NCBI RefSeq assembly: GCF_000471905.2
Contig: NW_006499617.1
Coordinates: forward strand, 4,745,607-4,809,606
Direction: 5' to 3'
Length of the DNA: 64,000 nt
From: Amborella trichopoda
Lineage: Eukaryota; Streptophyta; Magnoliopsida; Amborellales; Amborellaceae
Under the pieces are notes generated by a model, which was not told the DNA's origin, did not search any database, and saw nothing but the letters and a program-made list of their open reading frames with translations. Position numbers and translations under genes: made by a program. Positions 12,346 to 24,790 of the stretch are shown one piece after another (positions within the stretch are counted from its first letter, which is position 1; each line of letters begins with the position of its first letter).

Positions 12346-13213
12346 ATAGATATACTCTTAGAAAATAGAATACAAACTCAAAATTCAAAATATCAAAAAT
12401 ATTTTTTAAAAAAATATAAGAGATATTCATGCAACCTCCCTGGAGTAAATAAAATTCTTCCTCTCTCTCTCTCTCTCTCTCAAGTCTCAACAAGGGATGA
12501 AGGCCCACCAACCAATTGAGGCCTCCCAATACCAACTACTCCATTTCAATCTGTGCGTTCGCATTCATGGCCAATTGGCCATTCAACCGTACCATAGTCA
12601 CTGCATCATGCCGTCTATTTGAGAGTACGAAAAAAATGAGATTTTAGGTGTCGCCGTACACTTTTTGTATATTGTCTTTGTACATATCATTATATGTGCG
12701 TACCTTATAGGGCAGTGTTTTAGATATGTCTAGGGATGTACGTGAGTTTGCTGTCCCCAAATTTTTCTTTAAAAATAATTTTGGATTTAAAATTTTACAA
12801 GTCTATCATTCATATCAATACTATTGTGAAATTTTTTTTTTTAAAAAAAAGAATTTATTTTGTATTTTTTTATTGTATCATTTATTTCAATTCTTAATCA
12901 TCTGATATCTTTTTGAGCTCTAAATTCATGAGTCTAAAGTGGAAATAGATTTACAGTAGTTTGGGATATTTATCAAAACCTAGATCCCTCAAAACAGAGG
13001 CGAACACATGAATCAACCAAACTCTTTTTTTTTTTGGGCACTTAAATGAGAATTCATCCATAATATATGTTTATTATGTACATAAGCATCATGTTCATTT
13101 ATAGTAATTTAAAATGAAAAAGGCCCAATAATACCGAACAAGGAGTAAGACCTGATGCATAGAGAAAATAATAAATGATTGACCTTAAAAAACGATCAAA
13201 ATAAATAGCTGAG
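12346..13213. other. Intergenic DNA with a (CT)n tract
   Basis: A (CT)n run sits at 12461-12482. The flanking open frames on both strands are by-products of it and of AT-rich sequence. No other feature is supported. Confidence 0.5.
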
Positions 13214-13675
13214 AGAATATATCTTCTCGGGTTTATAACAAAGTCCATTCCTAAAATCTTTTCACAAGAAGATAAAAAACGCTTTCTTTTCTCAGTAACC
13301 TAGTTCTCCAAAAAATGATTTTTTTCCTTTAAATACTAATTAAAAGTACTATAAAAAAATAGAATAAACAACCCCAAAAAAAAATCTCTCTTCGCCACAT
13401 TTTCCTTTCTCTTCTCCCTCTTCTAAATCTCTTTTTTTTTTTTTCTCTCTCTCAACTTCACATAAATCCCATAAATCACTCCAATCTTCATCTTACCTAT
13501 TGTATCTCTCTAGTGCATTAACTTCTTTATCTTTTAAAACAAGACAAAGTTCCCATACTGCCCTAAAAATATCTTCAGCCAAAAAAGACAAACATAATTG
13601 TAAAGAAAACTAGAAATCTAAAACAACCGCAAACCCCAATTTTAATTTCTTAAGATAATTTTAAAATAAAAAATA
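13214..13675. repeat. Direct duplication, left copy (partner at 14803-15235)
   Basis: This block shares with 14803-15235, in the same orientation and order: 'atcttttcacaa', 'tcaataacctagttctccaaaaa'-type text, 'ctctcttcg(c/t)cacat', a CT-rich stretch, 'tagaaatctaaaacaa' and 'ttaattttaatttc'. Each copy is about 450 bp with diverged spacers. They could be terminal direct repeats of an old element, or a segmental duplication. Neither begins with TG or ends with CA in a clear way, so I do not call them LTRs. Confidence 0.6.
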
Positions 13676-14271
13676 TGTTTACGTCATTCTCTTGGGGTTG
13701 GGAGAAGTTTACCCTAAGCTTGTTGAATTCATATGCTTTAGAGGCCCTTTCAAAATTGGTGATGAAGTCCTACCATTTGTTTGGATATTTTTTATTCTTA
13801 AATAAAATAATTAATCAAGCACTTGATATCTGGCTTGTAATAGGCATCTGGAACACCAAACTTAATCTTGATTTCTCCTTCGATCTCAAATAGTTATATT
13901 TTATGTATTACAGCTAGTGTATCTTCTTCTTCGTAATTGGTTATCGAAATTTGTAGTGCTTTTGAGTTGTCAACATATTTCGTACTGAGATTTACCTCTT
14001 CATATTATTCTTCTTCCTCTTGTTGCTATTTAATGTGCCGATCTTGTAACACTTGGTGCATTATTTTGTGAAGGCCTTCTATCAGGTCTTATTTGGCTTT
14101 CTCAATTATTTGATCCACACTTCATAACTGGATTAGTAGTTGTTTGTGAAAAGCATCATGTTTTATAGATCTCAAAGCTCCAATACCAACTAATATAAGG
14201 AAAAAATAATAAAAAAAAATATTAAAAAAAAAAAATGTAGGGAGATGTGTAACTGGAATTTTATGTGATCG
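13676..14271. other. Spacer between the duplicated blocks
   Basis: AT-rich DNA with a short plus-strand open frame (13675-13893) that matches nothing I know. No RNA gene or transposon end is visible. Confidence 0.45.
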
Positions 14272-14760
14272 CACATACCGATGAAGCTGAAGGGCAAGTT
14301 CTATAGGACAGTTGTGAGACCAATTTTGCTCTATGGAGCTAAATATTGGGCGGACACAAAATGATATACCCATAGAATGAGTGTAGCATAGATGATGATA
14401 TTGAGATGGATGAGTTGCAAGATAAGAAGGGATAGAATTTAAAATGAATCAATTTCGAGAGAAATTAGGTGTGACACCAATAGCGATAAAGATGAGAGAG
14501 AGTAGACTTAGATGAGCTAGTCATATGTGGCACCGATCAAGTATAACATTTGCTAAGAGGTGCGAGTTAGTTCAAGTTGAAAGACTTAAAGGACAAGATG
14601 TAAGTCCAAAAAGATGTGGTTGGAAGTAGTTCAGAAAAATATGGGACTTATGGTCTCACTGAGGGTGTGGCATTTAATAGAATATAATGAAAAACCAAGA
14701 TTCATATAGCTGACTCCAATTAATTAGGACAAGGTTATGATGATGATGATAATTAAAAAA
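14272..14760 (+). pseudogene. 3' tail of an RTE-type non-LTR retrotransposon
   Basis: Plus-strand reading gives the characteristic C-terminal text of plant RTE reverse transcriptases with stops: KLKGKFYRTVVRPILLYGAK near 14280, then ILRWM followed by a frame-shifted RRDRI block, then a 'KM(R)E..LR..GH'-like block near 14500. The sequence ends in 'aggacaaggttatgatgatgatgat' plus an A-run, and a short 3' simple repeat of this kind is typical of RTE elements. Only the last 490 bases are present, consistent with 5' truncation during insertion. It sits between two copies of a direct duplication. Confidence 0.75.
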
Positions 14761-14802
14761 AAAAAAAGAGTTGAGAAATTGTACCTTACCATGGCCTTTA
14801 AG

Positions 14803-15235
14803 GGAGTCTATCTCAAATATCTTTTCACAATATCAAAAACACTTTATCTATTCTCAAATAACCTAGTTCTCCAAAAAGACATCTTCTATTTAAATACAAA
14901 CAAAAAGAACTAAAAAAAAAAACCCACAAAAAAAAGAATTAAAAAACCACAAAAAAAAAAAATACTCTCTTCGTCACATATTCTCTTTCTCTCCTCTCTC
15001 TTTATCTCATATAAATCTCTATCTTCTACTCTCTCCGCCTCACATGAATCCCTTAAACTATTTTTTCTTTCAGGTCTCTTGTACACTGAACAAAAGAAAT
15101 TTCCAATACAATCCCTAAAATCTCTACAACCAAAATAGACAAAAATATCTTAAAAAAAATATAGAAATCTAAAACAAACCCAAACCTTAATTTTAATTTC
15201 CTAAAATTGTGAAAATAAAAAAATAAAAAAAACTA
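14803..15235. repeat. Direct duplication, right copy (partner at 13214-13675)
   Basis: Matches the left copy in order and orientation, with interspersed A-run expansions (for example 14905-14960). The matching text runs from 'atcttttcacaatatc' to 'ttaattttaatttcctaaaa'. Confidence 0.6.
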
Positions 15236-17394
15236 TTTGCATCAAAGACTCATGGACATTTGTAATTACTTTATCATACAAAAGCACTTTTCTCTTCCTC
15301 TTCCTCCTTCTCAGATATACTAAACAAGAAACCAAGCCACTCAATGCTATTTGTAAGTATCGTTTTTCGAAAGGGATGATTAAAACACAAATATTGGTGA
15401 TACCTTCCAAAGGGCTAAAGGAGAACTTCCCTTTAGGTGTTGCTACCAGAGAGGACCATTGCTCCATATGCTTTCCATGGGGGGTGCCATGTGGGATTAT
15501 GTTTCTTAGATGGCCGTCAAGTGCTCATGAGACTATCTACTTTTGACAGTCTACTTTTGATACAAAAAGCTCACAATCATGGTTGACTGTTAGATTTAAA
15601 ATTGGATGGTTGAGAAAGTATTATTGTTAATATATTATTTTTGGAAAACCCCTCAAATTGATCATTGAAATTGGGTGGTTGACATTATTTTTGGAAAAAG
15701 TCCATATAACGTGTCAATATAGATTTAAGTAAGACACCTAAAAAATTCATCGAAAATTTTGTTCTGATGCTAGAAAACCCCTCAAATTGATCATCTCGAT
15801 TTCCAGATTTAAAAATATATATAAAAAAAACAAAAGTCTTTCCAGTAATGGAAATAGCAGTACATCTTGTCAGGGCAGTCCATTTTCAAAAAAAATAGTT
15901 GTTTATAGATAAACTTAATCGATACAATTTTCGAAGCATTCAAATTAAGGTTTAGAATACGTTTTCATGCCATCGCAAGACTTTCCAGCACTGAAACAGA
16001 ATCTTTCAGCATAAATTTAAGATGCAGCTTACTTAGATTGTTTAAGATTGATGCTTTATGAAAACCTCACCCATTATTTGTTATGTGCACAGGGGGCATA
16101 TACAATAAAAATGATGGGGATTGCCAGTTGCCCTCATATTTTGGCTATGTTCACCGGGGAAACTCTCTTCGATAGCTTGCATTGGAAATAGCAACTATTT
16201 GGTGCATCTAGAAATTTCAAAATTGGAGTATACTGTGTGTTTGCCCCGACCTCTTGAACTCAAAAACCAACTTCAAAATAAAAAAATTTAATTAATGTAC
16301 TAAGATTGAAAAGAAGAGGTCTAATTTTAGAGGGCAAGATCGAGGTACTAATTAACTTAAAGTCCAATTTATTATTTGAAAATAATTATCAGGTGATATT
16401 TAGATAGATCCAATAATTTTGGATTAAAATCAAAAAAGGAAAGTATCCCATTCATATCATATGGACGGGTGCACAAGCACACTTTTAATGGTTGATATTT
16501 CACAAGGTTAGATCCAATGATAAAAAATTAGTCTTCCATTTTCATTTGTATTTTTTATTTAAATAAGATATTTATCTGAATTTTGTGGTGTAGGTGCATT
16601 TTTATAAATATAACTAAATAAAAATGATTAAAAATATTTTAAATAGAACATGCTTATTTAATACTCCTAAATTTATTATGATCAATATTGCGTATTTCAA
16701 ATATTTTTGTTGTTTTTATTCAATTCTAATTCTAAAAAAGCAGCTATGGCCCAAATTTCATATTAGTATCATTTTTAAATTTTTTTTTTTTTTTAAAAAA
16801 CGAAATTCAATTTTGGCACTAGGATGAAGTTAGTTCAATTTGGACTTATCAAAAGGCTTGTGCATCTTCTAACCGTCCATGGCATGTCCTCCCACATAAT
16901 TCTTTTGGCCAACCTGGTCTAGGTTCTTGAAATTTTAAAAATAAAAAGTTCAATTGATATGCTATATAATATATATTTATATATATTTGGGTGGGGTGGG
17001 GGTCCAATCGACCTGAACCCAATATCCAAAACTAACCGATTGAATCTAAACCCAACCGGACCCATTTGCCACCCCTAACGCCAAGTCATAATGACGACGA
17101 GAGAGAACTTCAAAGAATAATTGAAGGAAAGAACTTCCAAGCACGAGAGAGAGAGGGGTGTGTAGACTCGAACCCCCAATCCAATAGGTTCGGTCCGGAT
17201 CCGACACTTAGGGCGTGTTTACTTTTTTGAAAGTATTCTTTCGAAAAGTATTCTTTCATATTTTGAAAAAGTTCCGTGTTTGTTTCAAAAGTTTAGAAAC
17301 TAATCTTTCTACAAAAGTTCACATTCTTTTGTTAAAAAGGGCAAGGATTAAGTTCATGGGGAGGTTAGGAACCTAATTTTTTAGAAATTTTTTT
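15236..17394. other. Intergenic DNA, no gene recognised
   Basis: A 23-base direct repeat ('aaaacccctcaaattgatcat' core) occurs at about 15645 and 15775. Open frames at 15201-15467 (minus) and 16624-16827 (plus) show no family signature. Near 17213 the text 'cttagggcgtgtttac' resembles the terminus of a common class of plant MITEs. Confidence 0.5.
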
Positions 17395-17680
17395 TGTTGA
17401 TCACTACTCACTATACATAATATAAATACATAATATTAGTATTATTAATATGATATAATATAATATTATATATTATATATAATATATATTTATGATAATA
17501 AATATGTAATAAATTATATTATGTATTATATAAATATCTTATATTATATATTATATATTTATATTATACATAATATATATAAATATCTTATATTATATTA
17601 TCATAAATAATATATTATATGTTATATATGATACAAATATACATTAATAAAATATGTATATGTTAATAAGATATATATGT
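17395..17680. repeat. Nearly pure A/T tract with (TA)-rich palindromes
   Basis: About 285 bases with very few G or C. 'atattatatatt'-type words read the same on both strands, so the tract could fold into several hairpins. Such stretches expand easily and are frequent insertion sites. Confidence 0.75.
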
Positions 17681-17689
17681 TATCAAACA

Positions 17690-18385
17690 CAATATCTAGA
17701 ACCTTATTAACATTCCAGCAAGTTATCAAACATAATATCCATAATTTATTTAAACCTTTCAAAACAAAACATTTAAACATACTACTCAAGTTATTTAAAC
17801 CTTCTAGAACAAAAACATTCAACTTTCGATTAAATCTTCTAGAACAAAAACATTCAACTTTCGATAAGATTTAAAAACATTCAACCTTCCCGAAGATGAC
17901 TTTCAAGAAAAACAAATACAACCCTAGTGAGGTTAGAGTTGACAACCCATAACATTCAACTTTCAAGAAGATATCTTTCATAGTATAACATTCAACTTTC
18001 CAAAAGATATCTTGGACCCCAACCCAACCCAACCCATAAGTGACATTGGAGTCGACAACCCATAACATTCAACTTTTCTAGACTCAAACCCAACCCTTAA
18101 TCAGCTTTTCAAAAGATATCTTTAAGGAAAACAAACACTCCCAAAAGATATCTTTAAGAAAAAAGATATCTTGCGCCAAGACCCCTAGTGAGATATCTTT
18201 AAGAAAAAAAAAACGCCTAAACATCTTCAAGAAAAAAAAAACGCCAAGACCCCTATTGAGGTTAGCATCGACCGAGAGGAGGAACAAACACGCCAAGACC
18301 GGAGGTTGGGCTGGACCGAGACCCAACCCATTCCCACCAATAAGAGGAGGAAACAAACACGCCAAGAAAAAACCAACACAGGTTG
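17690..18385. repeat. Array of short tandem blocks bearing MITE-like ends
   Basis: 'acattcaactttc' recurs at about 17816, 17852, 17952, 17987 and 18063, often followed by 'aagatatctt'. 'aacaaacacgccaag' or close variants recur at about 18284 and 18354. A motif 'aagaaaaaaaaaacgccaagacccct' repeats with variation between 18190 and 18260. In reverse complement the block end reads CTTGGCGTGTTTGTTT, similar to the inward text at 17213 (cttagggcgtgttt). Open frames crossing it on both strands are repeat by-products. Confidence 0.6.
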
Positions 18386-19302
18386 CGGTCGACCAAGACC
18401 CGACCCAGCCCAGACCTCACCATGCCGCAGTTTATAGTGTTGTTGCCCGTGAATCTCCAGACACTTCACGATGTGGTACTAAACTTCAACCCTCTCTACG
18501 CACTCGTCATCTAAATTACTGTGTCCATCACATAGCATCCTATTCTTTATGGAAGGCTAAGCCATGTCCGAGAGTGTGTTTTTACGAGTATGGTCCCTAG
18601 CCAGGTGTGTAGTATATGGGTCATGTGATAACACTTCTTTAAAGAATAGCTCACCATAACATCGAGCAATGTAAGTGTTCCATGGTTGCTTTAAATCCCC
18701 AAACTACTTATATAAAGTAGAATGGGTAACTTATGCCAACATTTTTATAGCTTTTTGCTTTTAGAAAAATGTCTCACATTTATGCCCAAATTTTTAAGAA
18801 TGTTTCAAGTATTTCGATTTTATATTTTTTATATACATCGGATTGAGCTCAAATTGATTAGGTTTATACTTCTCACCATCAAAAAAAATAATTAAATAAA
18901 AAAAAATCACTTAAATATACATACACATTTTAGGGGTACTTGTTTAATAATTTGCTTAAATTATTTTTTATATTTTCACTGGTACAATATGTTGAGAAGC
19001 ATGTACAAAACTTTAAGTTTGACTAGATCTATAGAAAAATAACATTTAAATATGATACATGCTCTAAAGCATGAGAAGCCGTGGGGTTGACCCCAAAGGA
19101 ACCGAATTCTATCTTAGAGAACGTTGAAATGATTCAAATTAGGCCATGAGAGACCTTCTTAAGTCTTGCAAAAGAAGGGCCTGCTGATAGAGGTGGGCAG
19201 GGAGGAGATACTAGTCCTCCTGCCAGAGAGATGCCTGGCCCTGTAAAAAGGCCTTCTTCAATTGCCTATAACTAATTAATAATATTAAGGGCAATATTTA
19301 AA
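18386..19302. other. Intergenic DNA
   Basis: No gene is recognised. The open frame running to 18600 on the plus strand begins inside the tandem array and has no family signature. Confidence 0.45.
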
Positions 19303-19672
19303 GGGTGCCGTTTGTATAGAGCCTAGGTTCTATACAATCAAATTAGAGCCTACTTTCAAATAGTGTCGAGAAATATGGTTTTAATACTGAAAATCATTGT
19401 GATAGACTTAAAGTATATTTTTATATTCATTTATAACGTTTGAAGCTTCAAAAATAGTGTAGATCAATAGATCTATGAAAACTTGAAAATCTGATGGTCC
19501 AAAATGTGTTACAAAATACACTATTTCCAAAACTTGAAATCTATTTTTTTGTCATGTCCATGCATCTTGATGCCAAGATGATCAATTTGAGGATATCTAG
19601 GCATCAAAACAACCTTTTCTAGTGAAATTTTTGAAGTTAGGCTCTAATTTGATGGCTATATAAATTTTTCCC
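19303..19672. mobile_element. Mutator-type MITE (GGGTG family), copy 2, with perfect 9-bp TSD
   Basis: This 370-bp element starts GGGTGCCGTTTGTATAGAGCC and ends in TTTTTCCC, with inverted arms carrying 'aatcaaattagagcc'. It is flanked on both sides by exactly ATATTTAAA (19294-19302 and 19673-19681). The 9-bp TSD and GGG/CCC termini assign it to the Mutator type. It is non-coding and defines the borders of the family in this window. Confidence 0.9.
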
Positions 19673-19914
19673 ATATTTAAATTGCACAAAATATAAAAGA
19701 TAATTATGTAAATTTGCCAAATAAAAAGCTATAAATTTCAATCTCCATAAATACCGAAAATCTTCACTCTCTTATTTCCCCCTAGTTTTCACAAAGCACA
19801 AGTGTCTGCAGTGAAATAATTTGGTGAGAGAATCTTTAAAATACGCAAATTTGTTTCAATGATGGTTGTATCTTTTGTCAGGTTAAACCATTGTTTAAAT
19901 TATAGGATTGTATA

Positions 19915-20109
19915 CCATTTAACTTTGGTACATTGAGGTCACAATTACTTATAACCATCCAATGTGTAATTTGATAGTTTAGGTTTGTCACAAAGTTCGA
20001 GATAATTTATTTTGAAGTTTGAGCTTGGTCTATTAAATAAATGCAACCACCCAATTTCATATCCAATGGTCAAGATTAATTTTGACCACATTGTACCAAA
20101 TGTAAATGG
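19915..20109. mobile_element. Short MITE with about 60-bp inverted repeats
   Basis: The left arm 'ccatttaactttggtacattgaggtcacaatta' matches the inverted right arm 'ccatttacatttggtacaatgtggtcaaaatta' with few mismatches. The inverted similarity continues into 'aaccatccaat'-type text. The loop is short. Flanking TSDs are not clear, so the superfamily is open. Confidence 0.65.
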
Positions 20110-21679
20110 TCTCATTATATACTTTCCCTATTATTATTATCATTAAACTAGTAACTATTCAATATTTTATTAAATAAATATTTATTATAAATAGCAATAT
20201 GATGAATATGATTTTTTTGTCATATGTTACTCATAATATAATATTTTACTTGTGAAATGATATATTTAATGAAAATTATCTAATATATTAAAACATATTT
20301 ATTTTCACTTTCATGTATTTTTAATAATATAGAGTGCATGATATACTTCTTTCCTAAATTTTATCAAAGTACATTTGTTTTTTTTGTACTATCCTAAAAT
20401 ATTTGTATCCAAAAAATAGGATTTGTTATTTTTTAAAAAAAGAGAAAGATACCCGGCATCATGCTCCAAGCTTCTTTATTTGAAAATCACATGACCTACA
20501 TCTTTTCTAGAGATGGTCTTGCTTTATTCTTGCACACATGTCTATCACTTGGGATAAGGCTTGAGTGATAATGATGATGACGATATCGACATCTCCACAC
20601 ATTAATTGTGGCCTAATAATGTACAGATGAATATATAATATTGATATTCAATTTATTTTTTATATAAGGAAGCTACAAGCATTATTGACCATTAGATTTG
20701 AAATTGGTGGTTGATGATGTGTCATTGTTTGGACACAAAGTCTAAAATAAAATTTTTCGAATGTTATGATACATTTTTATTTATTAGATTTCACATCTAA
20801 TGGCTGAGAATAATTGTGACCTCCTTGTACAATCCCTATTCAGATATATTACATTTATGACTCAATGTTCGTATTTTCTTAATGATCATTTAAATATGTA
20901 ATATATTTAATTTTCAATATATTTAATTATTCTAGTTTTTAAAATTATTGGATTTTTTTTAAAAAAAATATTGCTAGATGTGATCGAACTAGTCCTAGTC
21001 GATCTGGGCTCTGCATGTTGTCGGTTCAGTGTCACGAGCCGACCTTTTAGACCTTGGTAGCAAGGTTTCAAAACCCAGATCGGTGGGGTGATGGTCCATC
21101 TCACATATTCATGTCGGATCGTTCGGTCGACAATCCCACTCAGTTTGACTCGATGAGCTAATAAATATAAAAGATAAAAATAAATAAAATTAAAATAAGG
21201 GTTTTATAAGGTAGAGATACAGGGGAACCTAAGAAAATTTAGATAAGCTTAAAAGAAAGAGAAATTTGTGTATGGGTAATATTGGGGTCCAGGTATTTTT
21301 GTTCCAAATTATGGGGGAACATACTCCCCTCCGCTGGAGTTTATTTTTTCAAGTTACCCTTTCTCCTGTAAACCGAACAGAAGACAGGTTTTTTTGCATT
21401 TACGAAAAGATGTTGTCCGGTAATTCACACACTAGACCGCTTATTTTTTTGTTTAAATGCAAAAAACCTATCAGTTTGGCGTTCTGTTTATCAGATAAGG
21501 GGTAATTTGAAAAAAAAACCCATGATGGGAAATGCTACCCGTAATTTGGATCAAACGTATTTCCATTTTGAAATTGAACCCCCCTCCTTCCATATTTGCC
21601 CGTACGTAAACTTCTCTAAAAAAAAATGTAGTCCAATTATCCCTATTAATAATGGAAAATTGTTTCATGAGGGTCGGAC
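20110..21679. other. Intergenic DNA, no gene recognised
   Basis: AT-rich, with a more GC-balanced patch at 20985-21150 ('ctggtagcaaggtttcaaaacccagatcggtgg' region) that resembles the ends of common plant repeats. Open frames at 20907-21104 (minus) and 21266-21505 (plus) lack any family signature. Confidence 0.45.
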
Positions 21680-21910
21680 CATAGTTCTACATATGCGGTC
21701 CAGAAAAGTAAGTGATCCATCTAAATTCAATGGAAACTATCAGTCCAAATTTTTCTTAATAGAATTATTATTTATAATTTATTTATTTATTCATATTCAT
21801 GATCTCCATGTTAGAGATTGCATGTCTTTAAAAATTAAATAAAAAAATCTATCTGAAAAATAGGTTTTTAAGAGGAGCCCCATTTATACATATGTGGGTT
21901 TGGCCCAATC
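21680..21910. repeat. Dispersed repeat, copy 2 (partner at 2220-2500)
   Basis: Carries the same ordered landmarks as 2220-2500, including 'tattcatgatctccatgttag', 'gcatgtctttaaaaattaa' and 'acatatgtgggtttggccc'. Same orientation, non-coding. Part of the open frame at 21507-21842 lies in it and is therefore not a gene. Confidence 0.55.
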
Positions 21911-22016
21911 GCTAACTGCATCCATTAATATTTGAGGCAAACTTTTTCTTTTACATTTCACTTAGATACCTTTTCAATTTTTTAAAAAAATACCCAAATT
22001 GCCCTCATCCAGTAAC

Positions 22017-22320
22017 CTGAACGAAAAATAATAATGGATGGTTTAGTAATTTGACTTGCCAAGATGCCTCATCCCCTGAACGAAAAATAATAATGGATAG
22101 TTTAGTAATTTGACTTGCCAAGATGCCTCATCCAAATGAGGAAAGTGCATTACAAATAAGGGACACATTCTTTAATATTACAAATAAGGGACACATTGTT
22201 TAATATTAATAATGTAGTGGAACTAGGAGTAGTTTTGTAAAGCTCCTAATTATTCCACATTACATGGAATAAGGGACACATTGTTTAATATTAACATTGT
22301 AGAAGAACCAAAGGTATTTT
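22017..22320. repeat. Cluster of tandem duplications
   Basis: A 59-base unit ('ctgaacgaaaaataataatgg' to 'gatgcctcatcc') is duplicated at 22017 and 22076. Then a 28-base unit ('attacaaataagggacacatt') is duplicated from about 22149. Its 'aagggacacattgtttaatattaa' part recurs once more near 22268. Copies are nearly identical, so the duplications are probably recent. Confidence 0.8.
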
Positions 22321-22378
22321 TGTAATTTGATGCATACAAAGTTTCACTCAAAGAAAAAGATCCATGTAGAGTACTTAA

Positions 22379-22596
22379 GGGCACGTCACTATTTCCCAAA
22401 AAATATTTTTATATGAAAGAATTTTCTCATTTGGATAAGCGTATGAATATTTTATACCAATTCGTTTGAGTACATCTTTTCACACACCAATGGACAGTTA
22501 ATTAATGTGAAAATGTTCCCACGCATACTATTTGAAAGAATTTTTTCACAAGAAAATATTTCATGGCAACTATTTTTTGGAGAACCAAACGTGCCC
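22379..22596. mobile_element. PIF/Harbinger-like (Tourist-type) MITE
   Basis: This 218-bp element has ends GGGCACGT and ACGTGCCC in inverted orientation. The inverted similarity continues inward ('ccaaaaaata', 'tgaaagaattttctca' against the mirrored 'gaattttttcaca' text). TAA flanks both sides (22376-22378 and 22597-22599), the 3-bp TSD of PIF/Harbinger elements. It is non-coding and AT-rich. Confidence 0.75.
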
Positions 22597-22966
22597 TAAG
22601 TGTTGAATGAGAAAAATATAACTAATTGTTCCCTATTAGTAATACTGAATAATATGTTCTTTATTTATACTACCGAACAACTAGGGGTATTTTCATGACT
22701 TGATTGAAGCCTCTTGGTTAAATCACATAAATTCCTATGATGTTACACATTCCAAATATTGAACTTGGTCAATTTAGGCATTTATAAACTTTTTGGAAGT
22801 CATCAATTTGAAATGAAAAAGAAAAAATTGTCCTCGAATGTTAACTAAGATAATTTAATCCCGTTAATTATTTTACAAGGAGTTTCATCCAATTTAATGA
22901 TTTTTTTTTTTTAAAAAAAAGGAAAATGTACGAAAGAGGGGTTTTGGGGTTGGGTTGAGTTGGGAT

Positions 22967-23219
22967 TAGGGCTAGCAATGGGCCGGGGCAGCCTTGGCCC
23001 TACCTGACCCTATTTTGATGGGGCTATGTTGTGCCGGGTAAAATTAAAGGAAAACAATACAAAAAAGATGAAAAAAACAAAGATTGGGACATGCCAAACG
23101 GGGTTGGGCCTGTCTTGGCTAGCCCATGCCCAGGCCTTATGACTCATTTTGTGGCCCATGCCCTAATTTTTTAGGGCCAGGCCGACCAAGACAAGCCATT
23201 TGACCCATTGCTATCCCTA
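22967..23219. mobile_element. Inverted-repeat element with TAGGG termini
   Basis: The left end TAGGGCTAGCAATGGGCC and the right end read inward, TAGGGATAGCAATGGGTC, match at 16 of 18 positions. The interior is GC-rich with 'ggcccatgccc'-type words, unlike the AT-rich surroundings. It is 253 bp. I could not find a reliable TSD; hAT is the likeliest superfamily from the terminus, but that is an inference. Confidence 0.6.
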
Positions 23220-24775
23220 GATGGGGGAACCGGGTTGATACCACATTTTTGGAACTAGTTCAATCACGGCCAAACTCCAATCCCGATTTCTCCCGATCCA
23301 TATTCCTCAATCTCGATCGCTCGGTTTTGAAAGACTTGCGAGGAATCAAGTAAACACACACGGTGAGAGATATATATTAATCTCTCTATTATATATTTTG
23401 ACTAGTGTCTTTTTGAATTTCAAATTTGCCCATTTAAGTTTTATTTATACCATATTGATTATTTAATCTCGACATAAATATCTCTCAATTAATGTCCCAT
23501 TAAATCTGGCTTAAATCGATATTGCCAAAATAACATGTATTTATTCATTAAATTGAGCATAGTATTATATTGGTAAAGATAATAATAAAGTTAATATTTG
23601 AAAGAGATAATTATACATTATTTAAAAGAGATAATTATACATTAAATATATAAAAATACAATTATGTAATGCAAACGCAAATGCATGGCTTTTTTTTTTT
23701 TTTGTAATTTCATTTTCTTTAATTTTTATAATAATATTTATTTACAAGTAAATAATATATTTACTAATACAATTGTAAATGATTTTAAATATTTTTTAAA
23801 TAATAAAAAAGAGAATTAATTATATTTTTACATTGTGATTTTTAACAATTATTAAATTATTATACAGTTGAAAATGCAAAAATAAAAGAAGAAAAAAGTA
23901 CACATATATTCATTTTTTAACCATTATTACAAAATTACCTCATAGTTCACGTTATTACTTCTATACCCTTTTTTTTTTTTTTCGTTATCAAACTTTTTCT
24001 AAAAAATGTCAAAAAATTCCAATTTTGAATCAAAATTCTCAAATTTTTGGTTTTCAAAAATTGAAAATCTCAAATTTTTAGTTTCTGAAATACCAAAAAT
24101 ATCAAATAATTAATAATTCAAAAACCGAAAATATTAATTTTTTTGCTTTTTTTAAAATATAAAATATCAAAATTTTGGTTTTTCAAAAACCCAAAAATAT
24201 AAGGATTGCAAACAGTAATATCATCGTTTATTTTTACTCGAAACACGAAATACGGGTAACCAAACTACCCATATTCCACTTCTTAGAACTTTTTTAAACA
24301 TATCCGTTTTATTTATGTGGATATGTACATTTCATCTCTTAATAGAAACATATCCTTTTTATTTATGTGAATTTGTATATTTCATTTCTTGATAGAAACA
24401 ACTCCCATTCTTTTTATATGGCTATATGTATCAAGCTTATAACAAAACGCATGTTGCAAACTAGAAACAATAAAAAAAGATGTGGCTAATGGATATCACA
24501 CTTTAAAAAAAAAAAATGTAAAAAGAAAACAATTGGCTCATGATGTACACTATGATACAATTTAAAAAAAAAAATAGATGTAACAGGGGAGTCTTATACA
24601 TAGAGAAGAGTTACCTGAAAAGATAATAAAAGCGACGCAAATAACATAGGCTAAGCAGGCTTCAAGAGATGAGAGAAACTTGTTGAAGCCAGTCTAGGGT
24701 TTGGATATTGAGATTGATTGAGGTCAAATTTAAAGCTAATATGAAAACTTGATGTTATTCTTTTATTTTTATAAA
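23220..24775. other. AT-rich intergenic DNA with low-complexity repeat
   Basis: From 23650 to 24250 the text is built of 'aaatttttggttttcaaaaa'-like words and an AT-rich block ('aagtaaataat..ttactaatacaatt') that recurs, same strand, at about 26690. An isolated 21-base duplication ('agagataattatacatta') lies at 23603 and 23627. No gene is supported. Confidence 0.5.
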
Positions 24776-24790
24776 GGGTGCGGTTTGTAT

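Noticed and set aside
12251-12535. 94-codon minus-strand frame with REREREREEE
   Set aside because: It crosses the (CT)n tract; only its last part overlaps real LINE-derived sequence, in a different context.
13214-15235. Calling the 450-bp direct repeats LTRs of a retrotransposon
   Set aside because: No TG/CA ends, primer site, polypurine tract or coding sequence between them; kept as a duplication only.
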